In this document: positions 56,669 through 64,000 of the stretch, piece after piece
How positions within the stretch are numbered: position 1 is the first letter of the stretch
Layout: each line of letters opens with the position of its first letter
Source of the DNA: Pontibacter ruber
GTDB lineage: Bacteria > Bacteroidota > Bacteroidia > Cytophagales > Hymenobacteraceae
Assembly (NCBI RefSeq): GCF_023630205.1
Contig: NZ_JALPRR010000002.1
Coordinates: forward strand, 1,108,899 to 1,172,898
DNA length: 64,000 bases
Reading direction: 5' to 3'
Notes under the pieces: model-generated
The model's database searches: none
Seen by the model: the letters and a program-made list of their open reading frames with translations, nothing else
What the model was told of the DNA's origin: nothing
Position numbers and translations under genes: made by a program

Positions 56669-57826
56669 TTAGATCGTGAAATTGAGCCACTTTTTGTCTG
56701 ATTTGCCGGATGCGACCACATTTTCAATAAAGGCCATGCCACGAACGCCCTCCTCAATACCAGGGTAATCCTGCCACTCAGGTTCGGGCTGTTTACCTTC
56801 CAGTTCGGCTTTGATGCAAAGGGCAAAATTGCGGTACAGGTTGGCAAAGGCCTCCAGGTAACCTTCCGGGTGACCAGCCGGGGTACGTGTGTTGTGCTGC
56901 GCATAAGTGCTTACATAGCCCCCTCCGGTTCGCCAGATTTCGGTTGGACGATCGAGCCACTTTACCTGTAGCGTATTGGCATCCTGCTGCTGCCATTCCA
57001 CGCCGCCGTGCTCGCCGTATACCCGGATTTTGACATTATTTTCTTCGCCTGCTGCTACCTGTGTGGCAATCAGTACGCCGCTGGCACCGTTGTTAAATTT
57101 CAGCAGTACCGCACCGTCATCGTCCAGCCTGCGGCCTTCCACCACCGTATTGATATCGGCACACAGTTGGGTCACTTCCAGCCCGCTTACGTATTCGGCC
57201 AGGTTAAAGGCATGGGTACCGATATCGCCCATAGAACCGGCAATGCCGCTCTGGCTGGGATCTGTACGCCACGATGCCTGCTTGTTGTCGCCGCCTTCTT
57301 CGAACCGGCTCAGCCAGCCCTGCGGGTATTCTACGTATACTTTGCGGAACTTGCCGAGCTTACCGGATGCTACCACTTGCCGGGCTTCCTTCACCATCGG
57401 GTAGCCGGTATAGGTATGCGTCAGGCAGAAAAGCTTACCCGACTTATTTGCCACATCCCGTAAAACAAGTGCTTCCTCCAGGGAGAAGGTCATGGGTTTG
57501 TCTAGCACAACATGGAAGCCATTTTCCAGGGCCATCCGGGCTGGCTCGAAATGCACATGATTGGGCGTTACAATGCTGATCACCTGCACCCGCTCCACTT
57601 CCGGCAGTTGATTTTCTTTTTCGAATAATTCCTGGTAGGAAGTATAAACCCGGTTTTCCGACAGCCCAAGTAGCAAGCCGCTGGCTTTGGACTTTTCCGG
57701 ATCGCTGCTGAAGGCTCCGCAAACCAGTTCATATTCGCCATCCAGTTGTGCTGCTATGCGGTGAACGGCCCCTATAAAGGCACCTTGCCCACCGCCTATC
57801 ATACCTAAGCGTAGTTTCTTCTGCAT
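56669..57826 (-). CDS. Gfo/Idh/MocA-family oxidoreductase
   Basis: 385 residues. Rossmann fold LRLGMIGGGQGAFIGAVHRI, the catalytic-type motif VVLDKPMTFSLEEA (with a K where the family has EKP) and the C-terminal substrate domain with GDIGTHAFNLAEYV. Such NAD(P) enzymes oxidise or reduce sugar hydroxyls, often at C3. Here it could process the keto-sugar in the cytoplasm. No signal peptide. It is 10 bp from the small subunit gene. Confidence 0.93.
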   Translation of the reverse strand: MQKKLRLGMIGGGQGAFIGAVHRIAAQLDGEYELVCGAFSSDPEKSKASGLLLGLSENRVYTSYQELFEKENQLPEVERVQVISIVTPNHVHFEPARMALENGFHVVLDKPMTFSLEEALVLRDVANKSGKLFCLTHTYTGYPMVKEARQVVASGKLGKFRKVYVEYPQGWLSRFEEGGDNKQASWRTDPSQSGIAGSMGDIGTHAFNLAEYVSGLEVTQLCADINTVVEGRRLDDDGAVLLKFNNGASGVLIATQVAAGEENNVKIRVYGEHGGVEWQQQDANTLQVKWLDRPTEIWRTGGGYVSTYAQHNTRTPAGHPEGYLEAFANLYRNFALCIKAELEGKQPEPEWQDYPGIEEGVRGMAFIENVVASGKSDKKWLNFTI

Positions 57827-57836
57827 ACTTTATACT

Positions 57837-58400
57837 TCAGGTTGCCCAGGCTCTGTCGCCTTTTTTATAGTCTATGCAGCCTTCATACTTGCCGGGTACC
57901 GGCAGGTAACGTAGCGCTTTTGTTGCTCCCACTTCCGACGTAAAGAATCCAAGCAAGGTGAGTTCTTTCATCATCCGGAAATAGTGGCTCGGCTGCTCCG
58001 GCTCTTTTGTCTGCATGTATTCTTTTTGCTCGTTGTCCAGTGCGGTCAGCAGGGTGGTACGTTGGCCGGCATCCAGTTTCATAAACTGCTTGCCAAATTT
58101 TTTGTCGCTGGCTTCGTCCAGTTTCTTCAGGCCTTCCAGAAACACTTTCTGGTCTTCGGGTTTGTAGCAGTCCTGCACCATGACGGCCATAAATGCACCT
58201 ACCTGTGCCGCCTTGGCACCCGGTGTCGAGGTGGCAGGCAGAATCGTCTCCCCTACTTCGTCCAGCATTGTTACCTGGTCCTGGTCAAAGAGTTCGTTAA
58301 CTTTGGCAGGTTTGGAGGTGCAGGCAACCAGCAGATCGGCGCCCACCAGGGTTCCGCCTAAAAGCCAGCCTACAGCTGACATGGCTTCTCGTCTATTCAT
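57837..58400 (-). CDS. Gluconate 2-dehydrogenase subunit 3-like Tat-exported protein
   Basis: 187 residues. Twin-arginine leader (MNRREAMSAVGWLLGG) with a possible lipobox (LLVAC). The rest is the gluconate 2-dehydrogenase subunit 3 domain (LDEVGETILPATSTPGAKAA, LTLLGFFTSEVGATKALRYL). In three-subunit dehydrogenases this subunit carries the flavoprotein to the periplasm through Tat. It directly follows the GMC gene (87 bp apart), as expected. Confidence 0.92.
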   Translation of the reverse strand: MNRREAMSAVGWLLGGTLVGADLLVACTSKPAKVNELFDQDQVTMLDEVGETILPATSTPGAKAAQVGAFMAVMVQDCYKPEDQKVFLEGLKKLDEASDKKFGKQFMKLDAGQRTTLLTALDNEQKEYMQTKEPEQPSHYFRMMKELTLLGFFTSEVGATKALRYLPVPGKYEGCIDYKKGDRAWAT

Positions 58401-58487
58401 AGGTTATTTGTTACAGATACGCGATAATTTTAGCTGTTTGCTGCCCATCCGGTTAAAGTATAAAGCAGAAACAGCAAGTATGAATTG

Positions 58488-60167
58488 TCAGATATTCTGC
58501 CGGTTCAGTTCCTTCACGGCATGGTCTACCGCGCGGGCAGTCAGGGCCATATACGTAAGCGAAGGGTTCTGGCAGCCTCCCGATGTCATGGCAGCACCGT
58601 CGGTTACAAATACGTTTTTCGCATCCCATACCTGGTTCCATTCGTTCAGTACCGAGGTTTTCGGGTCTCTTCCCATGCGGGCGGTCCCCATTTCGTGAAT
58701 GCCCTGCCCCATGGCATAACCGGCATCAAAAATGTGCACGTCTTTTACGCCGGCTATTTCTAGCATCTCTTTGGCGTCCTCGCCCATGTCTTTGCGCATC
58801 TTCATTTCATTCTCTTTCAACTCGCTGTCGATGGCAAGTACCGGAAGGCCCCACTTGTCTTTTTTGTTTTTATCGAGCGTTACCTTGTTCTCGTGGTAAG
58901 GCAGTATCTCTCCGAAGGCGGTCATGCCCATGCCCCATTGTCCCGGTTCACATAAGGCATCTTTTAAGTCGCCGCCAATGCCTAGTTCTGCAATTTCGCG
59001 TCCCCATCCGTCACGGCCGGCGCCTCCCTGGTAGCCAAAGCCCCGGATGTAATCGCGTTTCTCCCCGTTCAGGTTGCGGAATCTCGGAATATAGATACCG
59101 TTCGGTCGGCGGCCATAGTAGTATTTATCGTCATAGCCTTCCACCTTACCGGATGCCCCGATACGGAAGTGGTGGTCCATCAGGTTGTGGCCCAACTGGC
59201 CACTGCTGCTGCCCAAGCCGCCTTCCCATACATCGGTAGCCGAATTCAGCAGGACCCAGGTTGAGTTCAGCGTAGAGGCATTGAGGAACACGATCTTTGC
59301 CAAGTACTCGTAGGTTTGGTTTGTTTCCGCATCCAGCACTTCTACGCCGCGCGCTTTTTTGGTGTCTTTGTCGTAGAGGATTCTGGTAACGATGGAGTGC
59401 GGCCGCAGCGTCAGGTTGCCGGTTGCCATAGCCGCCGGCAACGTGGCAGATTGCGTGCTGAAATAACCGCCGAACGGACAGCCCAGCCAGCACTTGTTTC
59501 GGTACTGGCAATTGGTCCTGTTCTGTTTCGGTTGCGTAATGTTGGCCACGCGCCCCATGATCATGTGACGGTCTCCTTTATAATGTGCTTTAATTCTGGC
59601 GGCCACATCCTTCTCCACGCAGTTCATCTCCATGGGAGGCTGAAACTCGCCATCGGGCAGGTGCGGAATACCATCTCTCGAACCGCTGATACCTGCAAAT
59701 TTCTCCACGTAGCTGTACCACGGTGCCAGGTCTTTATACCGGATAGGCCAGTCCACGGCTATCCCATCGCGGGCATTGGCTTCAAAATCTATTTCACCTA
59801 AACGGTAGCTTTGGCGTCCCCACATCAGCGATCGACCACCTACCTGGTAGCCTCTGAACCAGTCAAACCGTTTGACTTCTGTATAGGGGCTATCTTTATC
59901 GCTTGCCCAAAAATCCAGGTTGGTTTCATTCAGCGGGTAATCGCGTTTGAGCACAGGGTAATTGTTGATCATCTCCTGCGTACGGCCACCCCGGTGCGGG
60001 AAATCCCAGGGATGTTTGTTGGCATTTACATAGTCTTTTATGTGTTCTACGTTTCTGCCACGCTCCAGCAATATGGTTTTCAGTCCTTTTTCAGTGAGTT
60101 CCTTGGCAGCCCAGCCGCCAGAAATTCCGGACCCGATCACTATAGCATCATAAACATTATCAGCCAT
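58488..60167 (-). CDS. GMC oxidoreductase, probable sugar 3-dehydrogenase
   Basis: 559 residues. FAD-binding VIGSGISGGWAAKELTEKG at the N-terminus, GGRSLMWGRQSYRL, and the GMC catalytic pair His491 (GIHEMGTARMG) and Asn534 (GCQNPSLTYM). It lacks its own Tat or Sec signal; the following subunit 3 has one, so the pair is probably exported together. Relatives oxidise the C3 hydroxyl of sugars and glycosides. The combination with DUF1080 and cytochrome c supports that role here. Confidence 0.92.
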   Translation of the reverse strand: MADNVYDAIVIGSGISGGWAAKELTEKGLKTILLERGRNVEHIKDYVNANKHPWDFPHRGGRTQEMINNYPVLKRDYPLNETNLDFWASDKDSPYTEVKRFDWFRGYQVGGRSLMWGRQSYRLGEIDFEANARDGIAVDWPIRYKDLAPWYSYVEKFAGISGSRDGIPHLPDGEFQPPMEMNCVEKDVAARIKAHYKGDRHMIMGRVANITQPKQNRTNCQYRNKCWLGCPFGGYFSTQSATLPAAMATGNLTLRPHSIVTRILYDKDTKKARGVEVLDAETNQTYEYLAKIVFLNASTLNSTWVLLNSATDVWEGGLGSSSGQLGHNLMDHHFRIGASGKVEGYDDKYYYGRRPNGIYIPRFRNLNGEKRDYIRGFGYQGGAGRDGWGREIAELGIGGDLKDALCEPGQWGMGMTAFGEILPYHENKVTLDKNKKDKWGLPVLAIDSELKENEMKMRKDMGEDAKEMLEIAGVKDVHIFDAGYAMGQGIHEMGTARMGRDPKTSVLNEWNQVWDAKNVFVTDGAAMTSGGCQNPSLTYMALTARAVDHAVKELNRQNI

Positions 60168-60369
60168 TACAATAGATATAAACTTTTAGAAGATGAAACA
60201 CCAGGCTGACTTCAACAAACCTGATTGTGCACTGCTTTGAACCCTTCGTTCGCGAGTGCATAGGAATAGTCTATTAAGTATAGATGTTCAAACTCAAAAA
60301 AGCAAACATCTACTTAGTAATTACTCAATCACCAATGAATAATCCGGAAAAAATGCCTGTTTGATAAAG

Positions 60370-60391
60370 CTATACTTTGGCAAAAGTATAG
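60370..60391. repeat. Palindrome made of the AAGTATA word
   Basis: CTATACTTT and AAAGTATAG pair perfectly around a 4-nt centre. It lies between the GMC gene and the isomerase gene. It lacks a U-tract, so a terminator role is uncertain. Confidence 0.6.
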
Positions 60392-60420
60392 AGGAGGCTT
60401 AGATGGTAGCACGTTTACTT

Positions 60421-61545
60421 TCAGGTCAGCTCCTTCATGGTCACTAAGGGTACATCTTTCGTAGCCACTTGCTTTAGCTCACGGAAATTTTGAGAATTGT
60501 ATTGATAACCATTTTGCGTCAGTTCCCACAGCATGGGTGCCAGATAAAGCGTGGTTGCTTTAAATCCCTGCATGATAGCCGCCATGTTACCGGTTCCTTT
60601 TGACAAGGCTGCTTCGTTCTCTATCTCAAAAGGACCGGTAAATCCCCGTGCTTTTAAGGTAGTAATAAAGGCTCTCCAATCCATACTATCCGATCCGCCA
60701 AAACCAGGCAGCATGGCCTCGTAATTGTGGCGATCCCACTCGTGCTGGCTCGTTGGCACCCCTGCCCGCCTGGCTAGGTCAGCATCCACGGACTGCATCG
60801 GGTACATGTTACCCCAGAACACATTGTTACCGTTGCGGGTAGCCTTTACGTGCACGCGGTGCAGCCGTGCCATATCGGTTTGCTGTATCACCTCGCTTGG
60901 GTTAACGTGCTGCCATACATCATGCGACGGATCGTAAATCTCGCCGTGCGCCTTGCTTGGGTTCAGTTCATACATCAGCTTACGCGCAGCCAATACGCCC
61001 GGCAGGTTGTTGAACGTGCTGGTATAGCCGGCAGAACGCCACCCTTCCATCGGGCAGTTCTCATAAAGTATGGTCACGCCCAGATCTTCGGCATACCGGA
61101 TGATAGGTGTAAAAATGCGGGCATACTCTTCCAGGTTTTTCTGAAAGCCATACTCTTGATTTCCCAGCTCATGGTTATACCCCACGAACGTACCAACTTT
61201 CACATCATTTGTATCACCGCCCAGCAGATGCGCCATCCGGATCAGGCGAAGCAGGTGGTCCTGGTTTTTCACGCGTTGCTCCGGATCGCCGCCAATCAGG
61301 TTGTCAAAAGCACCGAGCGAAAGCCGGAGCCGCGCTTGGTTGAATTTATCCAGAAGCCTGCCGGCATCGTCCGGGCCAAAGTTTTCATAATCTAAATGCG
61401 TGGCGACAAAATCATCGCGGGTGCCGTCTTTCCTGAATACACATACATCCAACCCCTGCACGCCTACTTCCTGCGCCCGCTCGATTACTTCCTCTAAACT
61501 CAGCTGATCGAAAGCTGAGGTCATGATCCAGATTTGGTTATTCAT
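60421..61545 (-). CDS. Sugar phosphate isomerase/epimerase-family TIM barrel
   Basis: 374 residues with no export signal. AP_endonuc_2 barrel with the metal ligands in VTILYENCPMEGW, GEIYDPSHDVWQHVNPSEV and HRVHVKATRNGNN, and FEIENEAALSKG near the end. It is the first gene on this strand of the sugar cluster; a 253-bp gap with a palindrome separates it from the GMC gene, so it may be a separate transcript. The reaction is unknown but fits intracellular keto-sugar processing. Confidence 0.87.
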   Translation of the reverse strand: MNNQIWIMTSAFDQLSLEEVIERAQEVGVQGLDVCVFRKDGTRDDFVATHLDYENFGPDDAGRLLDKFNQARLRLSLGAFDNLIGGDPEQRVKNQDHLLRLIRMAHLLGGDTNDVKVGTFVGYNHELGNQEYGFQKNLEEYARIFTPIIRYAEDLGVTILYENCPMEGWRSAGYTSTFNNLPGVLAARKLMYELNPSKAHGEIYDPSHDVWQHVNPSEVIQQTDMARLHRVHVKATRNGNNVFWGNMYPMQSVDADLARRAGVPTSQHEWDRHNYEAMLPGFGGSDSMDWRAFITTLKARGFTGPFEIENEAALSKGTGNMAAIMQGFKATTLYLAPMLWELTQNGYQYNSQNFRELKQVATKDVPLVTMKELT

Positions 61546-61879
61546 TGTTCTTGATTAAGGTTAGCATTAGCACCTATCAGGCCAGAGCTTTCGTGCTATA
61601 CTTTGTAATTAACCCGGCAGTTGCATCTGATATATAAGATTTTCAAAAAGTTGAAGCTGGCAGCTATTATTATACTTTTGGAACAACTTTGTAACTACAG
61701 AGCTGACCTGCATGATCATCGTATTGCTCACATCTTTATGGTAAGCTAAACATAGTTTTTTTATAAATCCAGTAAAGCATACTGATTTTATTATGTAAGA
61801 TTTATAGTTATAACCTACAGTTCTGTTAAGCTGCAATTGTCTTATGAAGTATACTTCTTTAAAAGAAGCTCCAGGCCAG

Positions 61880-62260
61880 CACCTCTTATGTTTCTAGGAC
61901 ATAGGAGTAGAAGAGTCACCGCTTGCGTCTCTTACGCTGACTGACAAAGACCCATACCTCGTCTAAATGCACGGAAGCGTAGCATTCAAGCTGGGGACTT
62001 AACTGACGTCTCTCCGCCTCCTTTTGACCCAGTGCAGCACAGTATAACGGTGCGCGCCTGTCACCTTCCAGATGTCCTGGATGTTGGAGTTTCGGGCCAC
62101 GTGCGCAGCACCATTTTTTTCGCGGTACGGCAGCCGGCTTTTTCATACTTGAGCTGGAACTGCCTGCCACACAGCCGGCCGAGAAAGTTCTGCTTACCCA
62201 TTGCTTTACACCGTTTTCCATACCTTCACACTGTGGCATTAGGGGCAAGTTATATCTCAT
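61880..62260 (-). pseudogene. IS1-family transposase relic (insA/insB fragments)
   Basis: Frame-broken remains read on the minus strand. One frame begins with MPQCEGMENGVK, another continues with GKQNFLGRLCGRQFQLKYEK (the InsA zinc-ribbon region), a third has VTGAHRYTVLHWVKRR (InsA HTH-like), and the first frame resumes with SVHLDEVWVFVSQRKRRKR, the InsB DExW-type start, then a stop codon where IS1 proteins have Trp, followed by LFYSYVLET. Several frameshifts and stop codons show it is dead. Inverted terminal repeats were not found, and the InsB remainder is absent. Confidence 0.65.
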
Positions 62261-62263
62261 AAT

Positions 62264-62724
62264 TTTCTCTTAACACCTTTGCTGCCGTACTTATTCCTCC
62301 AGCATCCAGTATAGACCACTACCCTATTTTAGTGTCTTGGCTTCTTAAGCTGCTGAATAACTACCCGGACAAACAAGAACCTACGCTTATGTGACGTCTG
62401 TACGTCGGTGTCTTCTAATTTTAGGTTGGTGTTGTGCCTGGAGCTGGTACAGGTGCCTTTTTTGCATATTGAGAATATATACTTTAAGTTCTGTAGCAGT
62501 TTGCCAGAAATTATTTAACGAACTGGTGGTTTAATCCAAGGGTGATGTGGGGTGTTGAACCTGGACTTACACGCTTCAGCGGTCGCTCAAAAAGGGGCTT
62601 TACTAGCAGAAAATACTGTCGCTATAGATACGGCAACTGAGTAGAGTAATACCCTCCCTTACATCCAAATAAGCTTTCACAGCTGCCAAATCCCTATGGA
62701 TAAAGTTCGATAATTTTATCTTCT
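62264..62724. other. Non-coding decayed stretch
   Basis: About 460 bp without convincing frames, rich in stop codons on both strands. It lies between the IS1 relic and the tRNA-end duplicate. Nothing recognisable. Confidence 0.5.
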
Positions 62725-62781
62725 GGTCTACAACAATAAAAAAAGCTGTTTCATATTAAATGGAGCGGCTTTTTTGGTTCG
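62725..62781 (+). repeat. Diverged duplicate of the tRNA-Glu 3' end and terminator
   Basis: 50 of 57 positions match 52010-52066 by hand count. The hairpin is kept (AAAAAAGCTGTT / AGCGGCTTTTTT with G-U pairs) and can act as a terminator for the M1 peptidase transcript. Upstream, GTTCGAT (62705-62711) recalls the T-loop of the tRNA but at a shifted distance, and no other tRNA part is visible. Confidence 0.7.
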
Positions 62782-62922
62782 ATAATGTTTCTCCTTTAGT
62801 ACAAACTTTTTTATAATTCTTTCACCGTCGCCTAATATCATATTTACTTTAATTGCTTCAAAATCAGCTTCACAGGCTGTTTCAAATATCAATAGCTGGA
62901 CCTTTTGTGTTTGCTTGTACAT
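62728..62922 (-). CDS. Short hypothetical reading frame ending inside the terminator copy
   Basis: 64 codons starting 2 bp after the M1 peptidase stop codon, with no domain. Its last residues (APFNMKQLFLLL) are encoded by the tRNA-terminator duplicate, so the C-terminus may be accidental or truncated by the insertion. The middle (ACEADFEAIKVNMILGDGER) looks protein-like. Low confidence. Confidence 0.3.
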   Translation of the reverse strand: MYKQTQKVQLLIFETACEADFEAIKVNMILGDGERIIKKFVLKEKHYRTKKAAPFNMKQLFLLL

Positions 62923-62924
62923 TC

Positions 62925-64000
62925 TTAATTCTCCGCTTCCACAACATTATCACCTAACTCCCAGTCAATTAGCAGGTAGTTTGGATCAATGCCAGCACTG
63001 GCTGGCTTATGGGGTACTGTTAGCGTAATCTTTTGCTTAGTGGCACTTATTAAGTGCTTCTTCAGATAGAGCGGTTTACCTAATTTTTCACCATCTTTTG
63101 CAGGGGCAAACACTCCAACTTCAATCCAATCCTTCATTGGCAACTTAGTTTCTACTCCTATACTGTCTATGCTGAACTTCCGTGCCTGCACGTCGAGCGT
63201 CACCTGCCAGGTACCTGTTTTAGTCTGCTTCGCGGTGGTTTGCTCTGTCTTAAGTCCCCAGAAAGTATTATTCTCGAAAAGGTCATGCAACAAGGACTGA
63301 ACCGAGTCAGGTGTTACTGCCTGCAACTCATGGTATAGATCAAGAGAGGTCGGTAGCGGTGGCGTTCCTGATTTATGTTTCTCCAGCAAACGGTGCAGCG
63401 CAAGGTTTACTTTCTCCCTGCCGATATACCTGCTCAGTGAATACAGCGCAAATGGGCCTTTACGGTAGTTGTGGTACCAGTTGGTGGCACGAAGTAGCGG
63501 TACTGCCGCCTTAGTACGTGGGGTTTTATATTCCTCCTGTAAGAAACTCTGTAGCCGCCGAAGATGCTCAGGTCCATATTTTTCTTCCATAACCCCCATA
63601 GCAGAATACCAGGCAAGGCTTTCTGAAAGCAGCCCCGCCCCTTCTACATTTGCCGGGTCAACCTGGTTACCCCACCACTGATGCGCTACTTCATGGGCCA
63701 CTACCGCTGTTACCAGATCAAAGCCTCGTTCGTCCTTTTCAGGATTCAAAAGGAAAAATCCCTCCTGAGCCGTAATATTAATGGGAGCTGCGTGATTTCC
63801 AAAATCATATCCTGGGTACGACACAAACCTGATCTGCCGGTGCGGGTACTTACCAAACTGTTGCGTATAATATTCTAATGAAGACTGAACGCTCTGTATC
63901 ATGCGCTCCAGGTTCTCTGTCTGGCCTGGGTCATAGTAAATCTGTATCGCTACATCCTTCCAACGCCTTTCATGCACTGCGTACCTGGCCGAGAAGAAAT
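62925..64000 (-). CDS. M1-family metallopeptidase (5' part outside window)
   Basis: 358 codons visible; the frame is open to the window edge, so an apparent GTG start at 63977 is not the real start. Gluzincin motif VVAHEVAHQWWGNQVD with the third zinc ligand in LSESLAWYSAMG. The C-terminus ends in a beta-rich region (YLLIDWELGDNVVE). In Bacteroidota this domain is often the C-terminal half of a longer protein with an ABC permease-like N-terminus; that cannot be checked here. Its 3' end faces the IS1 and tRNA-copy region. Confidence 0.92.
   Translation of the reverse strand, partial: FFSARYAVHERRWKDVAIQIYYDPGQTENLERMIQSVQSSLEYYTQQFGKYPHRQIRFVSYPGYDFGNHAAPINITAQEGFFLLNPEKDERGFDLVTAVVAHEVAHQWWGNQVDPANVEGAGLLSESLAWYSAMGVMEEKYGPEHLRRLQSFLQEEYKTPRTKAAVPLLRATNWYHNYRKGPFALYSLSRYIGREKVNLALHRLLEKHKSGTPPLPTSLDLYHELQAVTPDSVQSLLHDLFENNTFWGLKTEQTTAKQTKTGTWQVTLDVQARKFSIDSIGVETKLPMKDWIEVGVFAPAKDGEKLGKPLYLKKHLISATKQKITLTVPHKPASAGIDPNYLLIDWELGDNVVEAEN

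Noticed and set aside
61609..61836. 75-codon minus-strand frame next to the IS1 relic
   Set aside because: AT-rich chance frame; it does not continue InsB and has no recognisable motif.

Overview
This window is a chromosomal segment of a Bacteroidota bacterium, most likely a Cytophagales member. Pontibacter/Hymenobacteraceae is my best guess, but that rank is inference. The assignment rests on families largely confined to this phylum (DUF3276, DUF3822, DUF4296, DUF5103, DUF1573, BatA/DUF58, CarboxypepD_reg outer-membrane barrels), on promoter boxes of the Bacteroidota TAnnTTTG type, and on gene order typical of the group. Most genes are ordinary housekeeping or regulatory genes, and coding density is high.

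Layout. 0-6.7 kb: a chemotaxis block on the minus strand (CheW, cut by the window edge; a 1602-residue soluble chemoreceptor with a 12-unit poly-HAMP array; an orphan ParA ATPase), then a SixA phosphatase. 6.8-14.7 kb: topA, a sirtuin lacking its zinc cysteines, a large outer-membrane barrel protein and menC. 14.9-17.2 kb: a two-gene ergothioneine operon (egtB-egtD). 17.5-23.3 kb: MATE pump, DUF922 protein, FAD/Rieske oxidoreductase, TRIC-type channel, CsaA, DUF4296 lipoprotein. 23.4-26.2 kb: an abbreviated Bat cluster (DUF58, BatD-like, BatA). 26.3-35.3 kb: YggS, GDPD, small DUF proteins, a RecD-like helicase, a thioesterase, two NUDIX proteins, coaD and pyrE. 36.2-46.1 kb: phosphodiesterase, threonine aldolase, DNA glycosylase, rhodanese, a second DUF58 protein, RlpA, DUF3276, ychF, DUF5103 and OsmC. 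This stretch begins and is interrupted by two long non-coding blocks made of interspersed repeats. 46.2-51.8 kb: an NtrY/NtrC-like two-component system divergent from an FtsX-type ABC permease, with a large palindrome and a near sigma-54 promoter between them. 51.9-52.1 kb: tRNA-Glu with a textbook promoter and terminator. 52.2-61.5 kb: a minus-strand catabolic cluster that looks like the periplasmic 3-keto-sugar route (GMC dehydrogenase plus Tat-exported small subunit, c-type cytochrome lipoprotein, DUF1080 hydrolase, Gfo/Idh oxidoreductase, three TIM-barrel isomerases, MFS permease). 61.6-64 kb: decayed DNA with an IS1-family relic, a diverged copy of the tRNA-Glu 3' end and terminator, and an M1 peptidase cut by the window edge.

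Strongest leads. (1) The sugar-oxidation cluster lies between tRNA-Glu and a diverged 57-bp duplicate of the tRNA 3' end plus terminator, next to an IS1 relic, which suggests an old integration at the tRNA. (2) A pair of inverted, roughly 280-bp interspersed repeats (35.75-36.03 and 42.35-42.64 kb) shares a GGTCGCGACC palindrome and, in one copy, a long foldback. (3) The word AAGTATA/TATACTT is strongly over-used in coding and non-coding DNA and sometimes forms hairpins. (4) A 37-bp near-perfect palindrome lies beside the NtrC-like regulator. (5) The poly-HAMP array was recently expanded and sits beside a ParA. All of these come from reading the sequence by eye; no database search was run.
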